Assembly: GCA_002350105.1 (NCBI GenBank)
Contig: DEDT01000001.1
Location: 1 to 33,219, forward strand
From: Selenomonadaceae bacterium UBA2897
GTDB taxonomy: Bacteria; Bacillota; Negativicutes; Selenomonadales; Selenomonadaceae
Direction: 5' to 3'
Length of the DNA: 33,219 bases
Both the position numbers and the translations under genes were made by a program. The first letter of the stretch is position 1. Every line of letters begins with the position of its first letter. Under the pieces are notes generated by a model. The model did not search any database and was not told where the DNA came from. It was given only the letters and a program-made list of their open reading frames with translations. Positions 22,700-30,937 of this stretch are shown in pieces.

Positions 22700-24079
22700 A
22701 TGCAGAAATATGATGTAGCCATTGTGGGCGGCGGCCCGGCCGGTGTCTTCGCGGGATACGAGCTCATCGAAAAGCGCCCGGACCTCAAAATCCTCATCTG
22801 CGAAAGCGGCAAGGATATCTACCATCGCGTCTGCCCGATTTCAACGGGTAAGGTTGAGAGCTGCATCGGCTGCAAGCCCTGCAGCATCATGCGCGGCTTC
22901 GGCGGTGCCGGTGCCTTCTCCGATGGCAAGTATAATTTCACAACGCAATTCGGCGGCTGGCTCAATGAATACCTGCCCGATAGTGAGGTCATGGATCTTA
23001 TCAACTACGTCGACAAGATCAACATGAAGCATGGCGCCCCCGCGAAGGTCTTCACGACGAAAGGCTCCGACATCGGCAAGCGCGCCCTCGCCTACGACCT
23101 GCATCTGCTGGCCGCCAGCGTACGTCACCTCGGCACGGAGAACAATCTTCAGATGCTCAAGGCAACCTACGAATATTTAAAAGATAAAATCGAGTTCCGC
23201 TTCGAGTGCCCCGTCGCTCACATCGACGTGGAGGGCGAGGATAACGCCATCGAGCTCGAAGGCGGCGAAAAAATCGCCGCCGACTACCTCATCGTCGCAC
23301 CGGGCCGCGCCGGGGCCGAGTGGTTCAGCAACGAGTGCGACCGCATCGGGCTGGAGCAGGAGAACAACCGCGTCGACGTCGGCGTGCGCGTCGAGGTGCC
23401 GGACGAGGTCTGGAACGATATCACGAGCCAGGTCTACGAGGCCAAGCTCGTCTACCGTACCAAGGGCTACGGCGATCTTGTGCGCACATTCTGCATGAAC
23501 CCGCACGGCCACGTCGTCATGGAGAACACGGACGGCATCGTGACCGTCAATGGCCACTCCTACAGCGACCCGAAACTGCAGAGCAAAAACACGAACTTCG
23601 CGCTGCTGGTCTCGAACCGCTTCACCGAGCCCTTCAAGTCCCCGCATCAGTATGGCAAGCGCATCGCATCGTTCTCGAACATGCTCGGCGGCGGTATCAT
23701 CGTGCAGCGCTACGGCGACCTCATCAAGGGCCGTCGCACGAATGCGCACCGCCTGAGCCACAGCTTCACGCGCCCGACCCTCGCGGCGACGCCGGGCGAC
23801 CTCTCCCTCGTGCTGCCGAAACGCCACCTCGACAACATCATCGAAATGATCCGCGCCCTCGACCACATCGCACCGGGCATGGCCAACGATGACACGCTGC
23901 TCTACGGCGTCGAAGTGAAATTCTACAGTTCCCGCGTTGTACTCACGAAAGAGCTGGAGACGGCGCACAAGAATCTCTTCGCCATCGGCGACGGCGCCGG
24001 TGTCACGCGCGGCCTCTCCCAGGCCGGCGCCAGTGGCGTCTACGTGGCCCGCACGATTCTCAGCCGCCTGAACAAGTAA
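22700..24079 (+). CDS. Uncharacterised FAD-dependent dehydrogenase (COG2509 type)
   Basis: This 459-residue flavoprotein is the only clear plus-strand gene. Its N-terminal dinucleotide-binding motif reads DVAIVGGGPAGVFAGYEL. The family-specific cysteine-bearing segment is SCIGCKPCSIMRGFGGAGAFSDGKYN. LIVAPGRAGAEWF lies in the middle, and the C-terminal FAD motif is LFAIGDGAGVTRGLSQAGASGVY. These match the COG2509 family of NAD(P)/FAD-dependent oxidoreductases, whose substrate is unknown. The frame is open from 22577, but ATG 22700 is chosen because GGAGG lies 8 bases upstream and homologues begin MxKYDVAIVGGG. It has a good promoter and a terminator shared with the converging transporter gene. 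Confidence 0.9.
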   Translation: MQKYDVAIVGGGPAGVFAGYELIEKRPDLKILICESGKDIYHRVCPISTGKVESCIGCKPCSIMRGFGGAGAFSDGKYNFTTQFGGWLNEYLPDSEVMDLINYVDKINMKHGAPAKVFTTKGSDIGKRALAYDLHLLAASVRHLGTENNLQMLKATYEYLKDKIEFRFECPVAHIDVEGEDNAIELEGGEKIAADYLIVAPGRAGAEWFSNECDRIGLEQENNRVDVGVRVEVPDEVWNDITSQVYEAKLVYRTKGYGDLVRTFCMNPHGHVVMENTDGIVTVNGHSYSDPKLQSKNTNFALLVSNRFTEPFKSPHQYGKRIASFSNMLGGGIIVQRYGDLIKGRRTNAHRLSHSFTRPTLAATPGDLSLVLPKRHLDNIIEMIRALDHIAPGMANDDTLLYGVEVKFYSSRVVLTKELETAHKNLFAIGDGAGVTRGLSQAGASGVYVARTILSRLNK

Positions 24080-24108
24080 AAGGCAGCGCCAAAGCCGGTT
24101 ATACACAG

Positions 24109-24145
24109 AAAAACCTCGCTATCCACAACGGAAGCGAGGTTTTTT
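24109..24145. terminator. Bidirectional terminator between the dehydrogenase and the NhaD-type gene
   Basis: AACCTCGCT (24112-24120) and AGCGAGGTT (24133-24141) form a 9-bp stem. It is flanked by TTTTTT on the plus strand and by AAAAA before it, giving a T-run on the minus strand. It serves both converging genes. Confidence 0.9.
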
Positions 24146-24183
24146 GTGGTTAATTTATCGTCCGGTCAGTTATCCACAAATTC

Positions 24184-25467
24184 TCAGAGGTAGCGCAGCC
24201 AGACGTAGACGCTCGAAATCGCAATGCTCAGCAGCATGAGCGGGAAAGCCAGCTTCATGAAACCGAGGAACGAAATCTGCTTACCGCGTTGTGCGGCCAT
24301 GGAGGCCACGACGACGTTGGCGCTGGCACCGATAAGCGTGCCGTTGCCGCCTAGGCATGCGCCGAGTGAGAGCGACCACCAGAGCGGATCGAGGTTCTGC
24401 AGGCCCATCGCGCCCATGTCCTGAATCAGTGGAATCAGCGTGGCCACGAACGGGATATTATCGATGAAGGCTGAGGCAAAGGCACTCATCCAGAGGATGA
24501 GCATGGCCGTGGCCTCCGTGCTGCCGTGCGTAAGCGCGATGCCCGCCGCCGCGAGGTCCTTGATGACACCCGTCTCGACGAGCGCGCCGACGAGCACAAA
24601 CAGGCCCGCAAAGAAGAAGATGGCCGTCCACTCCACCTTGGAGAGGACTTTCGCAATCATCGTCTCATTGCGCGTGTAGGTGATGAGCAGCAGCACACCC
24701 GCGCCCAAAAGGGCCGCTGTGGCCGTCTGCAGCCCCAGCTTGTCGTGCAAAACAAACAGGCTGATTGTAAGGAAAATCACGGTCAGGCACTTTTTGAGCA
24801 ACGTCGGATTGGCAATCTGGCTCTTCGCGTTGAGGCGCATGATCTTCGCCTGCAGTTCCGGCGAGGATTTGAGCTCCTTGCCATAAATCGCGATGAGGAT
24901 GAGCTCCGTCACGATGAAGATCACGATGGCGATGCCCGTGAGGTTCCAGATGAAGTCCATGAAGTTCAGGCCCACGGCGCTGCCGATCATGATATTCGGC
25001 GGGTCGCCGATGAGCGTGGCCGTGCCGCCGATATTTGAAGCCAGAATCTGCGAAATCAGATAGGGCTTCACATCGACTTTCAGCTGTGCCGTGATACTGA
25101 AGGTGATGGGCACGGTCAGGAGCACGGTCGTCACGTTATCGAGCAGGGCCGAGCAGACCATGGTGAGGGCCGAGAGGGCCACCAGCAGAGCAATCGGCCT
25201 GGCCTTTACCTTCTTGGCCGACCAGATGGCAAGGAAATTAAAGAGTCCCGTCTCACTCGTGATGTTGACGATGCACATCATACCGATGAGCAGGCCCAGC
25301 GTATTGAAATCGATATGGCTGATGGCGGTCTGCTGATCGAGTATCCCGCAGAAAATCATCAGCATGGCACCGACGATACCGACAATGGTACGATGCACTT
25401 TTTCGGAAATGATCAGTGCATAAGCCGCGACAAAGATGACGACGGCCACAGTCGTACTGCTTAGCAT
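24184..25467 (-). CDS. ArsB/NhaD-family (ion transporter superfamily) permease
   Basis: This 427-residue polytopic membrane protein has about 11-12 helices in two repeats. Each repeat carries the superfamily signature loop: SNIGGTATLIGDPPNIMIG in the first half and GGNGTLIGASANVVVAS in the second. SALLDNVTTVLLTVP and SAFIDNIPFVATLIP are the matching helix hairpins. Family members move Na+/H+, arsenite or organic anions; which applies here cannot be said, although the DNVTT/DNIPF aspartates resemble NhaD-type antiporters. The ATG at 25467 has AAGGGG 5 bases upstream. It is the last gene after HD-glnS-unknown, with gaps of about 35 bases, and ends at the shared terminator. Confidence 0.87.
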   Translation of the reverse strand: MLSSTTVAVVIFVAAYALIISEKVHRTIVGIVGAMLMIFCGILDQQTAISHIDFNTLGLLIGMMCIVNITSETGLFNFLAIWSAKKVKARPIALLVALSALTMVCSALLDNVTTVLLTVPITFSITAQLKVDVKPYLISQILASNIGGTATLIGDPPNIMIGSAVGLNFMDFIWNLTGIAIVIFIVTELILIAIYGKELKSSPELQAKIMRLNAKSQIANPTLLKKCLTVIFLTISLFVLHDKLGLQTATAALLGAGVLLLITYTRNETMIAKVLSKVEWTAIFFFAGLFVLVGALVETGVIKDLAAAGIALTHGSTEATAMLILWMSAFASAFIDNIPFVATLIPLIQDMGAMGLQNLDPLWWSLSLGACLGGNGTLIGASANVVVASMAAQRGKQISFLGFMKLAFPLMLLSIAISSVYVWLRYL

Positions 25468-25502
25468 AGAATCCCCTTCTCCTTCTTCACCGGGCTGTCA
25501 GC

Positions 25503-25811
25503 TCAAAGCTGATACTGCGGCTTGATGACAATGTTCTCGCCTTCGCGTTTGATCGTATAAGTGAAATGCGTCGCGCCCTTCTGCGCGAGCTGCAGGCGCA
25601 GTTGCAAGAGCTGCTTGCCGAGCTCCTGCATCAGTGCCGGATGGAAACCCGCCTGGCGGAACTCCGCGGGTGGCGCATAGTCATCGGCCTGCTTCGGCTT
25701 GGCCTGCCGGGCCTTTTTTTCGGCCTTCAGGAACTGGTCTTCGATACTCGTATCCTCGACCCAGCCGGCCAGCATTTCCTTGTCACTGCGATTCTTGGGA
25801 ATCTTCGACAT
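25503..25811 (-). CDS. Small protein of unknown function
   Basis: I do not recognise this 102-residue protein. The first half is charged and low in complexity (KNRSDKEMLAGWVEDTSIEDQFLKAEKKARQ cannot form a membrane helix), then comes a Pro/Ala-rich linker. A predicted helix follows (LMQELGKQLLQLRLQLAQKG), and a short beta-hairpin end (HFTYTIKREGENIVIKPQ). It looks cytosolic. The ATG at 25811 has AGAAGG 8 bases upstream, so it is probably translated. It sits 36 bases after glnS and 35 before the NhaD-type gene, inside one transcription unit. Confidence 0.7.
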   Translation of the reverse strand: MSKIPKNRSDKEMLAGWVEDTSIEDQFLKAEKKARQAKPKQADDYAPPAEFRQAGFHPALMQELGKQLLQLRLQLAQKGATHFTYTIKREGENIVIKPQYQL

Positions 25812-25847
25812 GCGATCTGCCTTCTCTCATGATGAAATTTTTATGCT

Positions 25848-27524
25848 TTATTTCTTCTGTGCCTTGGCCCAGCTGTCGCGCAGACCCACGACGCGGTTGA
25901 ACACGAGGTGGTCCGGCGTCGTATCCGGGTCGACGACGAAGTAGCCGATGCGCAGGAACTGATAGTGCGTGCCCGCCGCCGTCAGCTGCAGCGACGGCTC
26001 GACCTTCGCATCCTCGATGACCTGCAGCGAGTCCTTGTTCAGCGCCGCGAGGAAATCGCTCGGCACGTTGCCGTCCTCGTCCGTCTCCAGCAACTTATCG
26101 TAGAGGCGCACCTCGGCGTCGAGCGCGGTCTTCGCCGCGACCCACTGAATCGTGCCCTTGATCTTGCGGCCAGCCGTCGCGCCGCCCGTCTTCGAGTCCA
26201 TATCGGCCGTGCAACGGAGCTCCGTGATGTTGCCATCGGCATCTTTCACGACTTCCTCGCACTTGATGATATAGGCGTGCTTCAGACGTACCTCGCCGTT
26301 CGGCTTCAGACGGAAGAACTTCTTCGGCGCTTCCTCCATGAAGTCGTCGCGATCAATCCAGAGCTCGCGGGAAAACGGTACGTAGCGGCTGCCGCCGTGC
26401 ATCGGGTTATTGTCCGCGAGCAGCCACTCCTGCTTGTCCTCAGGGTAGTTCGTAATCACGACCTTCAGCGGATGCAGCACAGCCATTACGCGATCGGCAT
26501 GCTCGTTGAGGTCCTCACGCACGCAGTGCTCCAGCATCGCAACATCCACGAGGCTGTCCGCCTTCGCCACGCCGATTTCCTCGCAGAAATTGCGGATGGC
26601 AGCCGGCGTATAGCCGCGGCGGCGCAGGCCGCAAATGGTTGGCATGCGCGGGTCATCCCAGCCGCTCACATAGTGCTCCTCCACAAGCTGGCGCAACTTG
26701 CGCTTGCTCGTGACCGTATCCGTGAGATTCAGGCGCGCGAACTCGATCTGGCGCGGGCGCGTCATCGGATCGAAATCCAGCGAGTCGAGCAGCCAGTCAT
26801 AGAACGGGCGATGAATCTCGAACTCCAGCGTACAGATGGAATGCGTGATACCCTCGATGGCATCGGAGAGCGGATGCGCGAAGTCATACATCGGATAGAT
26901 GCACCACTTGTCGCCCGTGCGGTGATGAGCGACATGCGCAATGCGGTAGATGACCGGGTCACGCATGACGATGTTCGGCGAAGCCATGTCGATCTTCGCG
27001 CGCAGCACCTTCTCGCCATCGGCGAACTCGCCGGCCTTCATACGGGCAAAGAGGTCGAGATTCTCCTCAACGCTGCGGTTACGGCAGGGGCTCTCCTTAC
27101 CGGGCTCCGTCAGCGTACCGCGGTAGGCCTTGATCTCCTCCGCGGAGAGGTCGTCCACATAGGCGAGCCCCTTCTCGATGAGCTTCACGGCGAAATCGTA
27201 GAGCTGGTCGAAATAATCCGAGGCATAGAACTTGCGGTTGCCCCAGCTGAAGCCCAGCCATTTGATATCTTCCTGAATGGAATCGACGTACTCCGTATCC
27301 TCCTTGGAGGGATTCGTATCGTCGAGGCGCAGGTTGCAGAGGCCGTGATATTTCTCCGCGAGGCCAAAGTTCAGGCAAATCGATTTCGCATGGCCGACGT
27401 GCAGATAGCCGTTCGGCTCAGGCGGGAAACGCGTGTGAATACCGTCAGGGTATTTGCCCTGCTTGAGGTCCTCGTCAATGAAATTCGTGATGAAGTTGGT
27501 CGACTGCTGCGTCGTGTCTGCCAT
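25848..27524 (-). CDS. glnS: Glutaminyl-tRNA synthetase
   Basis: This 558-residue class I synthetase attaches glutamine directly to tRNA-Gln. Family motifs are RFPPEPNGYLHVGHAKSI (HVGH at 42-45), LRLDDTNPSKEDTEYV, the YDFAHPLSDAIEGITHS segment, and the KMSKS-like TSKRK near residue 270. The two beta-barrel anticodon-binding domains follow at the C terminus. It is GlnRS and not GluRS: the FPPEPNGYLH and TSKRKL forms are GlnRS-specific. Most Firmicutes instead make Gln-tRNA by amidation, so this gene probably came by ancient transfer, as noted in some Negativicutes. The ATG at 27524 has an AGGA site 6 bases upstream. It lies 33 bases after the HD gene. Confidence 0.96.
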   Translation of the reverse strand: MADTTQQSTNFITNFIDEDLKQGKYPDGIHTRFPPEPNGYLHVGHAKSICLNFGLAEKYHGLCNLRLDDTNPSKEDTEYVDSIQEDIKWLGFSWGNRKFYASDYFDQLYDFAVKLIEKGLAYVDDLSAEEIKAYRGTLTEPGKESPCRNRSVEENLDLFARMKAGEFADGEKVLRAKIDMASPNIVMRDPVIYRIAHVAHHRTGDKWCIYPMYDFAHPLSDAIEGITHSICTLEFEIHRPFYDWLLDSLDFDPMTRPRQIEFARLNLTDTVTSKRKLRQLVEEHYVSGWDDPRMPTICGLRRRGYTPAAIRNFCEEIGVAKADSLVDVAMLEHCVREDLNEHADRVMAVLHPLKVVITNYPEDKQEWLLADNNPMHGGSRYVPFSRELWIDRDDFMEEAPKKFFRLKPNGEVRLKHAYIIKCEEVVKDADGNITELRCTADMDSKTGGATAGRKIKGTIQWVAAKTALDAEVRLYDKLLETDEDGNVPSDFLAALNKDSLQVIEDAKVEPSLQLTAAGTHYQFLRIGYFVVDPDTTPDHLVFNRVVGLRDSWAKAQKK

Positions 27525-27557
27525 GGTAATTCCTACCCTTCTATACTATAGTAGCGG

Positions 27558-28355
27558 TTAAAGCGCTGCCGTATCCGGCGTCGCCAGTTTTTCCCTGATA
27601 TATGCCTGCAGGCGCTCGAGGCCCGGCTGCAGCTCCGGCTGAGGCGGCAAATAGCGGATAATGAGATCCACATAGCCGCGGTCGACGATGCGCTGCAGTG
27701 TCCAGCTGAAGTTGATGTCATAGACCCACATGAGGCGCACGATCTTGCGATCGCCCTGCGTCTTCAGCTGGCGGTAGTCCGCCTGCCTGCCCGCCGCGAA
27801 GTCCGTCACGAACTTCGCGCTGACGTTCTGCTCCGTAGTCTGCTTAATGAACTTCGGTGCCTCATCGGCGTGCTCCGGCGCGATGAAAGGTGCGAGCACG
27901 CGGTAGATGTCGAGCTTGTCCGCATCGCGCAGGATCCTGGCGAAGAGTATGGCCCGCCTATCCTCCGTGGGCGCGATTTCCTTTTTATTGTGGTTGCCAA
28001 TCGCGAAGCGCACGAGCGCATCATCCTCGGGCGCCAGCTGCTGCATGAGCGGCAGCTCTGCGAGCACCTTCAGTCCGAGATCCGCATGGTCCTCCGATTG
28101 CGCATCGTTGAAGGTCTTATAGAGACTGTACTGACGAAAGCGCCCCACATCATGGAACAGGCCCATGATCTCCGCGAGCTGCACGTCGTGCGCAGAAAGC
28201 CCCAGATGTCTGGCGAGCTCCACGGCAATTTTCGTCACATAGCCCGTATGCACTTCCTTGATGCGGATACCCTGCATGACCTCGGCATCATCGGTATGAT
28301 ACGAGCGCATATAATCCGCCATCCAGGCATGCATAGCGTGTAAAAGCTGCTCCAA
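27558..28355 (-). CDS. HD-domain phosphohydrolase
   Basis: This 265-residue predicted metal-dependent phosphohydrolase has an HD domain covering about residues 30-170. HTGYVTKIAVELARHLG supplies the first His, IMGLFHDVGRFRQY the HD pair, then HADLGLKVL, IGNHNKKE and the distal Asp in ILRDADKLDIYRVL. The substrate cannot be inferred. Start at TTG 28355, preceded by AGAAGG about 10 bases upstream; an internal ATG seven codons later is possible. It is the first gene of the HD-glnS-unknown-NhaD unit and has a promoter at 28411-28439. Confidence 0.83.
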   Translation of the reverse strand: MEQLLHAMHAWMADYMRSYHTDDAEVMQGIRIKEVHTGYVTKIAVELARHLGLSAHDVQLAEIMGLFHDVGRFRQYSLYKTFNDAQSEDHADLGLKVLAELPLMQQLAPEDDALVRFAIGNHNKKEIAPTEDRRAILFARILRDADKLDIYRVLAPFIAPEHADEAPKFIKQTTEQNVSAKFVTDFAAGRQADYRQLKTQGDRKIVRLMWVYDINFSWTLQRIVDRGYVDLIIRYLPPQPELQPGLERLQAYIREKLATPDTAAL

Positions 28356-28410
28356 AAAGGCTCAACCTTCTTTCCCTGTATTCGCTATACGTTACAACGA
28401 TAGCTATTAT

Positions 28411-28439
28411 ATTGTACCACTTGCCGCAGGGGTGTGCAA
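28411..28439 (-). promoter_or_regulatory. Promoter of the HD-glnS operon
   Basis: Minus strand: TTGCAC (28439-28434), 17-base spacer ending TGG, TACAAT (28416-28411). Confidence 0.75.
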
Positions 28440-28476
28440 TGTATCTTCACCATTCGCGCGCCTGTTCACTGAATAC

Positions 28477-28501
28477 AAAAAAGACCGCCTGAAGGCGGTC
28501 T
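28477..28501 (-). terminator. Terminator of the tRNA operon
   Basis: Minus strand: AGACCGCC (28501-28494), loop TTCA, GGCGGTCT (28489-28482), then TTTTT. A perfect 8-bp stem 13 bases after tRNA-Val. Confidence 0.93.
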
Positions 28502-28513
28502 GGTATGTACATA

Positions 28514-28589
28514 TGGTGGGCGATAACAGGATCGAACTGCTGACATCTTGCTTGTAAGGCAAGCGCTCTCCCAGCTGAGCTAATCGCCC
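28514..28589 (-). tRNA. tRNA-Val (anticodon TAC)
   Basis: This 76-nt tRNA includes an encoded CCA. The acceptor arms GGGCGAT/ATCGCCC pair. The D arm has AGCTCAGCTGGGAGAGC. The anticodon stem CTTGC/GCAAG encloses CTTACAA (anticodon TAC), and the T loop is TTCGATC. It is the third gene of an Asn-Glu-Val cluster. Confidence 0.96.
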
Positions 28590-28592
28590 GAT

Positions 28593-28667
28593 TGGTGACG
28601 CCAATGGGATTCGAACCCATGAACCCGCCGTGAAAGGGCGGTGTCTTAACCACTTGACGATGGCGCC
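28593..28667 (-). tRNA. tRNA-Glu (anticodon TTC)
   Basis: This 75-nt tRNA includes an encoded CCA. The acceptor GGCGCCA pairs with TGGCGTC (one wobble). The anticodon stem CCGCC/GGCGG encloses CTTTCAC (anticodon TTC), and the T arm has GGGTTCGAATCCC. Confidence 0.96.
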
Positions 28668-28668
28668 A

Positions 28669-28744
28669 TGGCTCCTCGAGCAGGATTCGAACCTGCGACA
28701 GCCTGATTAACAGTCAGGTGCTCTACCGGCTGAGCTATCGAGGA
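28669..28744 (-). tRNA. tRNA-Asn (anticodon GTT)
   Basis: This 76-nt tRNA includes an encoded CCA. The acceptor TCCTCGA pairs with TCGAGGA. The D arm has AGCTCAGCCGGTAGAGC. The anticodon stem CTGAC-loop-ATCAG contains CTGTTAA (anticodon GTT), and the T loop is TTCGAAT. Only one base separates it from tRNA-Glu. Confidence 0.96.
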
Positions 28745-28779
28745 ATAACCTCTGCGACACTTTCGTGTCAACAAATGAT

Positions 28780-28808
28780 ATTATACGGTATCGCAGCCAT
28801 GATTGCAA
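28780..28808 (-). promoter_or_regulatory. Promoter of the tRNA-Asn/Glu/Val operon
   Basis: Minus strand: TTGCAA (28808-28803), 17-base spacer, TATAAT (28785-28780). A small leader hairpin GACAC-GAAA-GTGTC follows before tRNA-Asn. Confidence 0.88.
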
Positions 28809-28840
28809 GTACTTTTTGTAAATTTTTTTAGAGGAACAAC

Positions 28841-28874
28841 AAAAAGGCTCTCCAGCCATAAAGCCAGAGAGCCT
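28841..28874 (-). terminator. Terminator of the SLH porin gene
   Basis: Minus strand: AGGCTCTC (28874-28867) pairs with GAGAGCCT (28852-28845), extended by TGGC/GCTG pairs, then TTTTTG. It lies 32 bases after the porin stop. Confidence 0.9.
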
Positions 28875-28905
28875 CTGCGTAAAAAGCGTATCTTATCTAC
28901 TGTTA

Positions 28906-30198
28906 TCAGAACAGGAAGTTCACGCGGCCGAACATGTTGTGTACGTCCTTGCCCGTGTCGAGATACTCGCCATCGCCATAACGCAGCGTAACGATCGTGT
29001 TCTTAAACGGTACGAAGTTGCCGCCGAGCTCCCAGCCTTTCTCGCCGTTGCGATCCAGGTTGATAACATCCCATGGGCTGCTGACAAACGCATTGCGGCC
29101 GAAATGACGGTAGGCAACCCACACGCCATACGTACCGGCATTCTGGAGCTGCGAACCCTTATAGTTGAGTTCCACAGAGCCAGCCTTCTGATAGTAGTCA
29201 GCCTCGGTGTTCTCCGCATAGAAGCCTTTCAGGCCCCAGTTCTTGTCGAACTGATAGCTGCCCTTGCCCGTCCAGATGTTCGCATCATCCGTAGTGCCCT
29301 TGGCATAGCTGCCAGCCTGGAAGTAGTTATCCATATGATCAGCCCCGAGGTGATAATATGCACCAGCAGCGCTGAACTTGCCCTGGTTGTACCCGACATG
29401 CAGATACTGCGTATCTGCTGCCGTATCCTTCGTGCTCGTATAATGATCGCCAAGGTTGAAACGGCCAGCACCAACCTGTGCGTTCCAGCCCTGTGCCGGC
29501 AGGTAACCTACCTCAACACCGGAGAGCACGGTATCGGTAATCGTGTCCGGATCCGGGAACTCATACTTACCAGCCATGTAGCGCATCTGGCCATAATGAC
29601 CTTCAGCCCAGACACGCTTCAGGGCTACATTGCCGTTATCCTCTGCGTTCGCGCTGCTATCCTCATCGAGCTTCGTGTTGGCATCGAGACGAGCCTTCAC
29701 ATGCCAATTCTGGTTGACCTCTGCATCCGGCAGCAGGCGAAGCAGCAGGTTGTTGCGGCTGTCGAATACATCTTCTTTGCTGTCCTTGTTGATGTAGTGG
29801 TTGAACGTGTACTCAGCCGTGCCATGCCATGCAACTTTGTCAGCGTTCTTCTCGAGGTTGGCTACACGCACGCCGAGATTGTTGAGCTCATCGGAGAACT
29901 CAGCAGCCAGCTTGTCGAGAGCGGCCTTGTCTGCACCGCTGACCTTGGCACCGGAGTTTGCCTTTGCCATAGCCTTGGCGACCATCTGTGCCATCTCGTA
30001 ACGCGTGATGTTCTTGTCGCCCTGGAACGTCTGGTCACCATAGCCGTCGACGATGCCATCCTGTGCGAGCTGGCTCACCGCATCGTAGGCCCAATGGCCA
30101 GCCGGTACATCGCTGAACGGGTTCGCAGCGGCGAACGTCGTGCTTACTGCACCCATGACCATAGCTGCGGTCAGAGCGGCTACCATAGATTTTTTCAT
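28906..30198 (-). CDS. SLH-domain outer-membrane porin (OmpM-like)
   Basis: This 430-residue protein carries a signal peptide (MKKSMVAALTAAMVMGAVST, with cleavage likely after the following FAA). An SLH domain at residues 26-85 follows (NPFSDVPAGHWAYDAVSQLA, DGIVDGYGDQTFQGDKNITR). A short coiled coil comes next (about 90-120, LDKLAAEFSDELNNLGVRVANLE). The rest is a predicted beta-barrel ending in an aromatic residue (GRVNFLF). This layout is diagnostic of Negativicutes porins, where SLH binds peptidoglycan-linked polymer and tethers the outer membrane. It is probably abundant: the gene has a good promoter with an extended -10, a long leader and a strong terminator. The ATG at 30198 is preceded by AGGGGG. 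Confidence 0.95.
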   Translation of the reverse strand: MKKSMVAALTAAMVMGAVSTTFAAANPFSDVPAGHWAYDAVSQLAQDGIVDGYGDQTFQGDKNITRYEMAQMVAKAMAKANSGAKVSGADKAALDKLAAEFSDELNNLGVRVANLEKNADKVAWHGTAEYTFNHYINKDSKEDVFDSRNNLLLRLLPDAEVNQNWHVKARLDANTKLDEDSSANAEDNGNVALKRVWAEGHYGQMRYMAGKYEFPDPDTITDTVLSGVEVGYLPAQGWNAQVGAGRFNLGDHYTSTKDTAADTQYLHVGYNQGKFSAAGAYYHLGADHMDNYFQAGSYAKGTTDDANIWTGKGSYQFDKNWGLKGFYAENTEADYYQKAGSVELNYKGSQLQNAGTYGVWVAYRHFGRNAFVSSPWDVINLDRNGEKGWELGGNFVPFKNTIVTLRYGDGEYLDTGKDVHNMFGRVNFLF

Positions 30199-30288
30199 GT
30201 CTTTATCCCCCTAAAAACTCTCTTCTGCCCTCATTCCCAGCCAAAGTTTCCCTGTTTCCTTTAGCCGCTTATTCAGGCGTTAATTATT

Positions 30289-30304
30289 TTGTTCCTTTAT
30301 GGAA
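30289..30304 (-). other. Small hairpin in the porin leader
   Basis: Minus strand GTTCC, then ATAAAG, then GAAC (overlapping GGAAC) can form a 5-bp hairpin near the 5' end of the porin transcript. A leader of about 110 bases with a 5' hairpin often stabilises abundant mRNAs. Inference. Confidence 0.4.
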
Positions 30305-30312
30305 CTGATGCC

Positions 30313-30341
30313 AGTATACCACAGGGAAAAATGAAATACAA
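30313..30341 (-). promoter_or_regulatory. Promoter of the SLH porin gene
   Basis: Minus strand: TTGTAT (30341-30336), 17-base spacer ending TGG (extended -10), TATACT (30318-30313). The leader is about 110 bases. Confidence 0.8.
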
Positions 30342-30393
30342 GTGAAGATACGTATATTTATCGGATTTTTTTATTATTCTCAGAAAAATCGAC

Positions 30394-30426
30394 AAAAAAA
30401 AATCGCATTTCTAAAAAGAAATGCGA
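30394..30426 (-). terminator. Terminator of the nfn operon
   Basis: Minus strand: TCGCATTTCT (30426-30417), loop TTTT, AGAAATGCGA (30412-30403), then nine T. A perfect 10-bp stem 25 bases after the DUF523 stop. Confidence 0.95.
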
Positions 30427-30451
30427 CATTTGTCCGTTATTTTACACAGAA

Positions 30452-30937
30452 TCATTTATCTGCTGCCAGCAGCTTGTCCAGCAAAGCCGGCGTGAGGTCT
30501 TTTTCCGAATAGACCGTGAAGCCGTGCTTCTGCAACAGGGCTGTAGTGACGCCGCTGCCCTTCACTTTCGTGCCGCTGAAGTGGCCATCGTAGATACGGT
30601 GTACCCCGCAGGAAGGGCTGCTCTCCTTGAGAATGGCCACGTGGGCATGATAAGCCTCGGCGATCTTCAGCACCTTGTCGGCACCCGTGAGCATATAGGC
30701 CGTCGTATCCATGCCGTTGATGTCCGCGACTTTCGCCTTGCCCGCGATGACCTGGCGACCCGTGCCCTGCTGAATCTCCATCTTTGGCCGCGGCACGGGC
30801 AGCATCGCGAAGCACTCCGGACAGACGGCGAGGAAATGCCCCCGCTCATTGTACTGCAACAGGAGTTCCTGCGTATTATCGTCCCTGCCATTGTATTTGA
30901 CTTTGTGCCCCAGCAGGCAGGCACTCACAAGAATCAT
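30452..30937 (-). CDS. DUF523 family protein (possible TudS-like iron-sulfur desulfurase)
   Basis: This 161-residue DUF523 protein has the family pattern MILVSACLLG at the start, CPE with PRPKMEI, ADINGMDTT, and AILKESSPSCG followed by IYDGHFSG and GSGVTTALL. Three spaced cysteines (C7, C39 and C110; C42 is a fourth) agree with the cluster ligands described for thiouracil desulfurase TudS, a [4Fe-4S] member of this family. The usual QLGGL after CPE is replaced by CFAML, so the substrate may differ. Its ATG overlaps the exonuclease stop by four bases (ATGA), implying translational coupling. A strong terminator follows. Confidence 0.88.
   Translation of the reverse strand: MILVSACLLGHKVKYNGRDDNTQELLLQYNERGHFLAVCPECFAMLPVPRPKMEIQQGTGRQVIAGKAKVADINGMDTTAYMLTGADKVLKIAEAYHAHVAILKESSPSCGVHRIYDGHFSGTKVKGSGVTTALLQKHGFTVYSEKDLTPALLDKLLAADK

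Noticed and set aside
28514..28744. tRNA cluster as an attachment site for an integrated element
   Set aside because: There is no integrase, no direct repeat of a tRNA end and no change in gene content beside the cluster.
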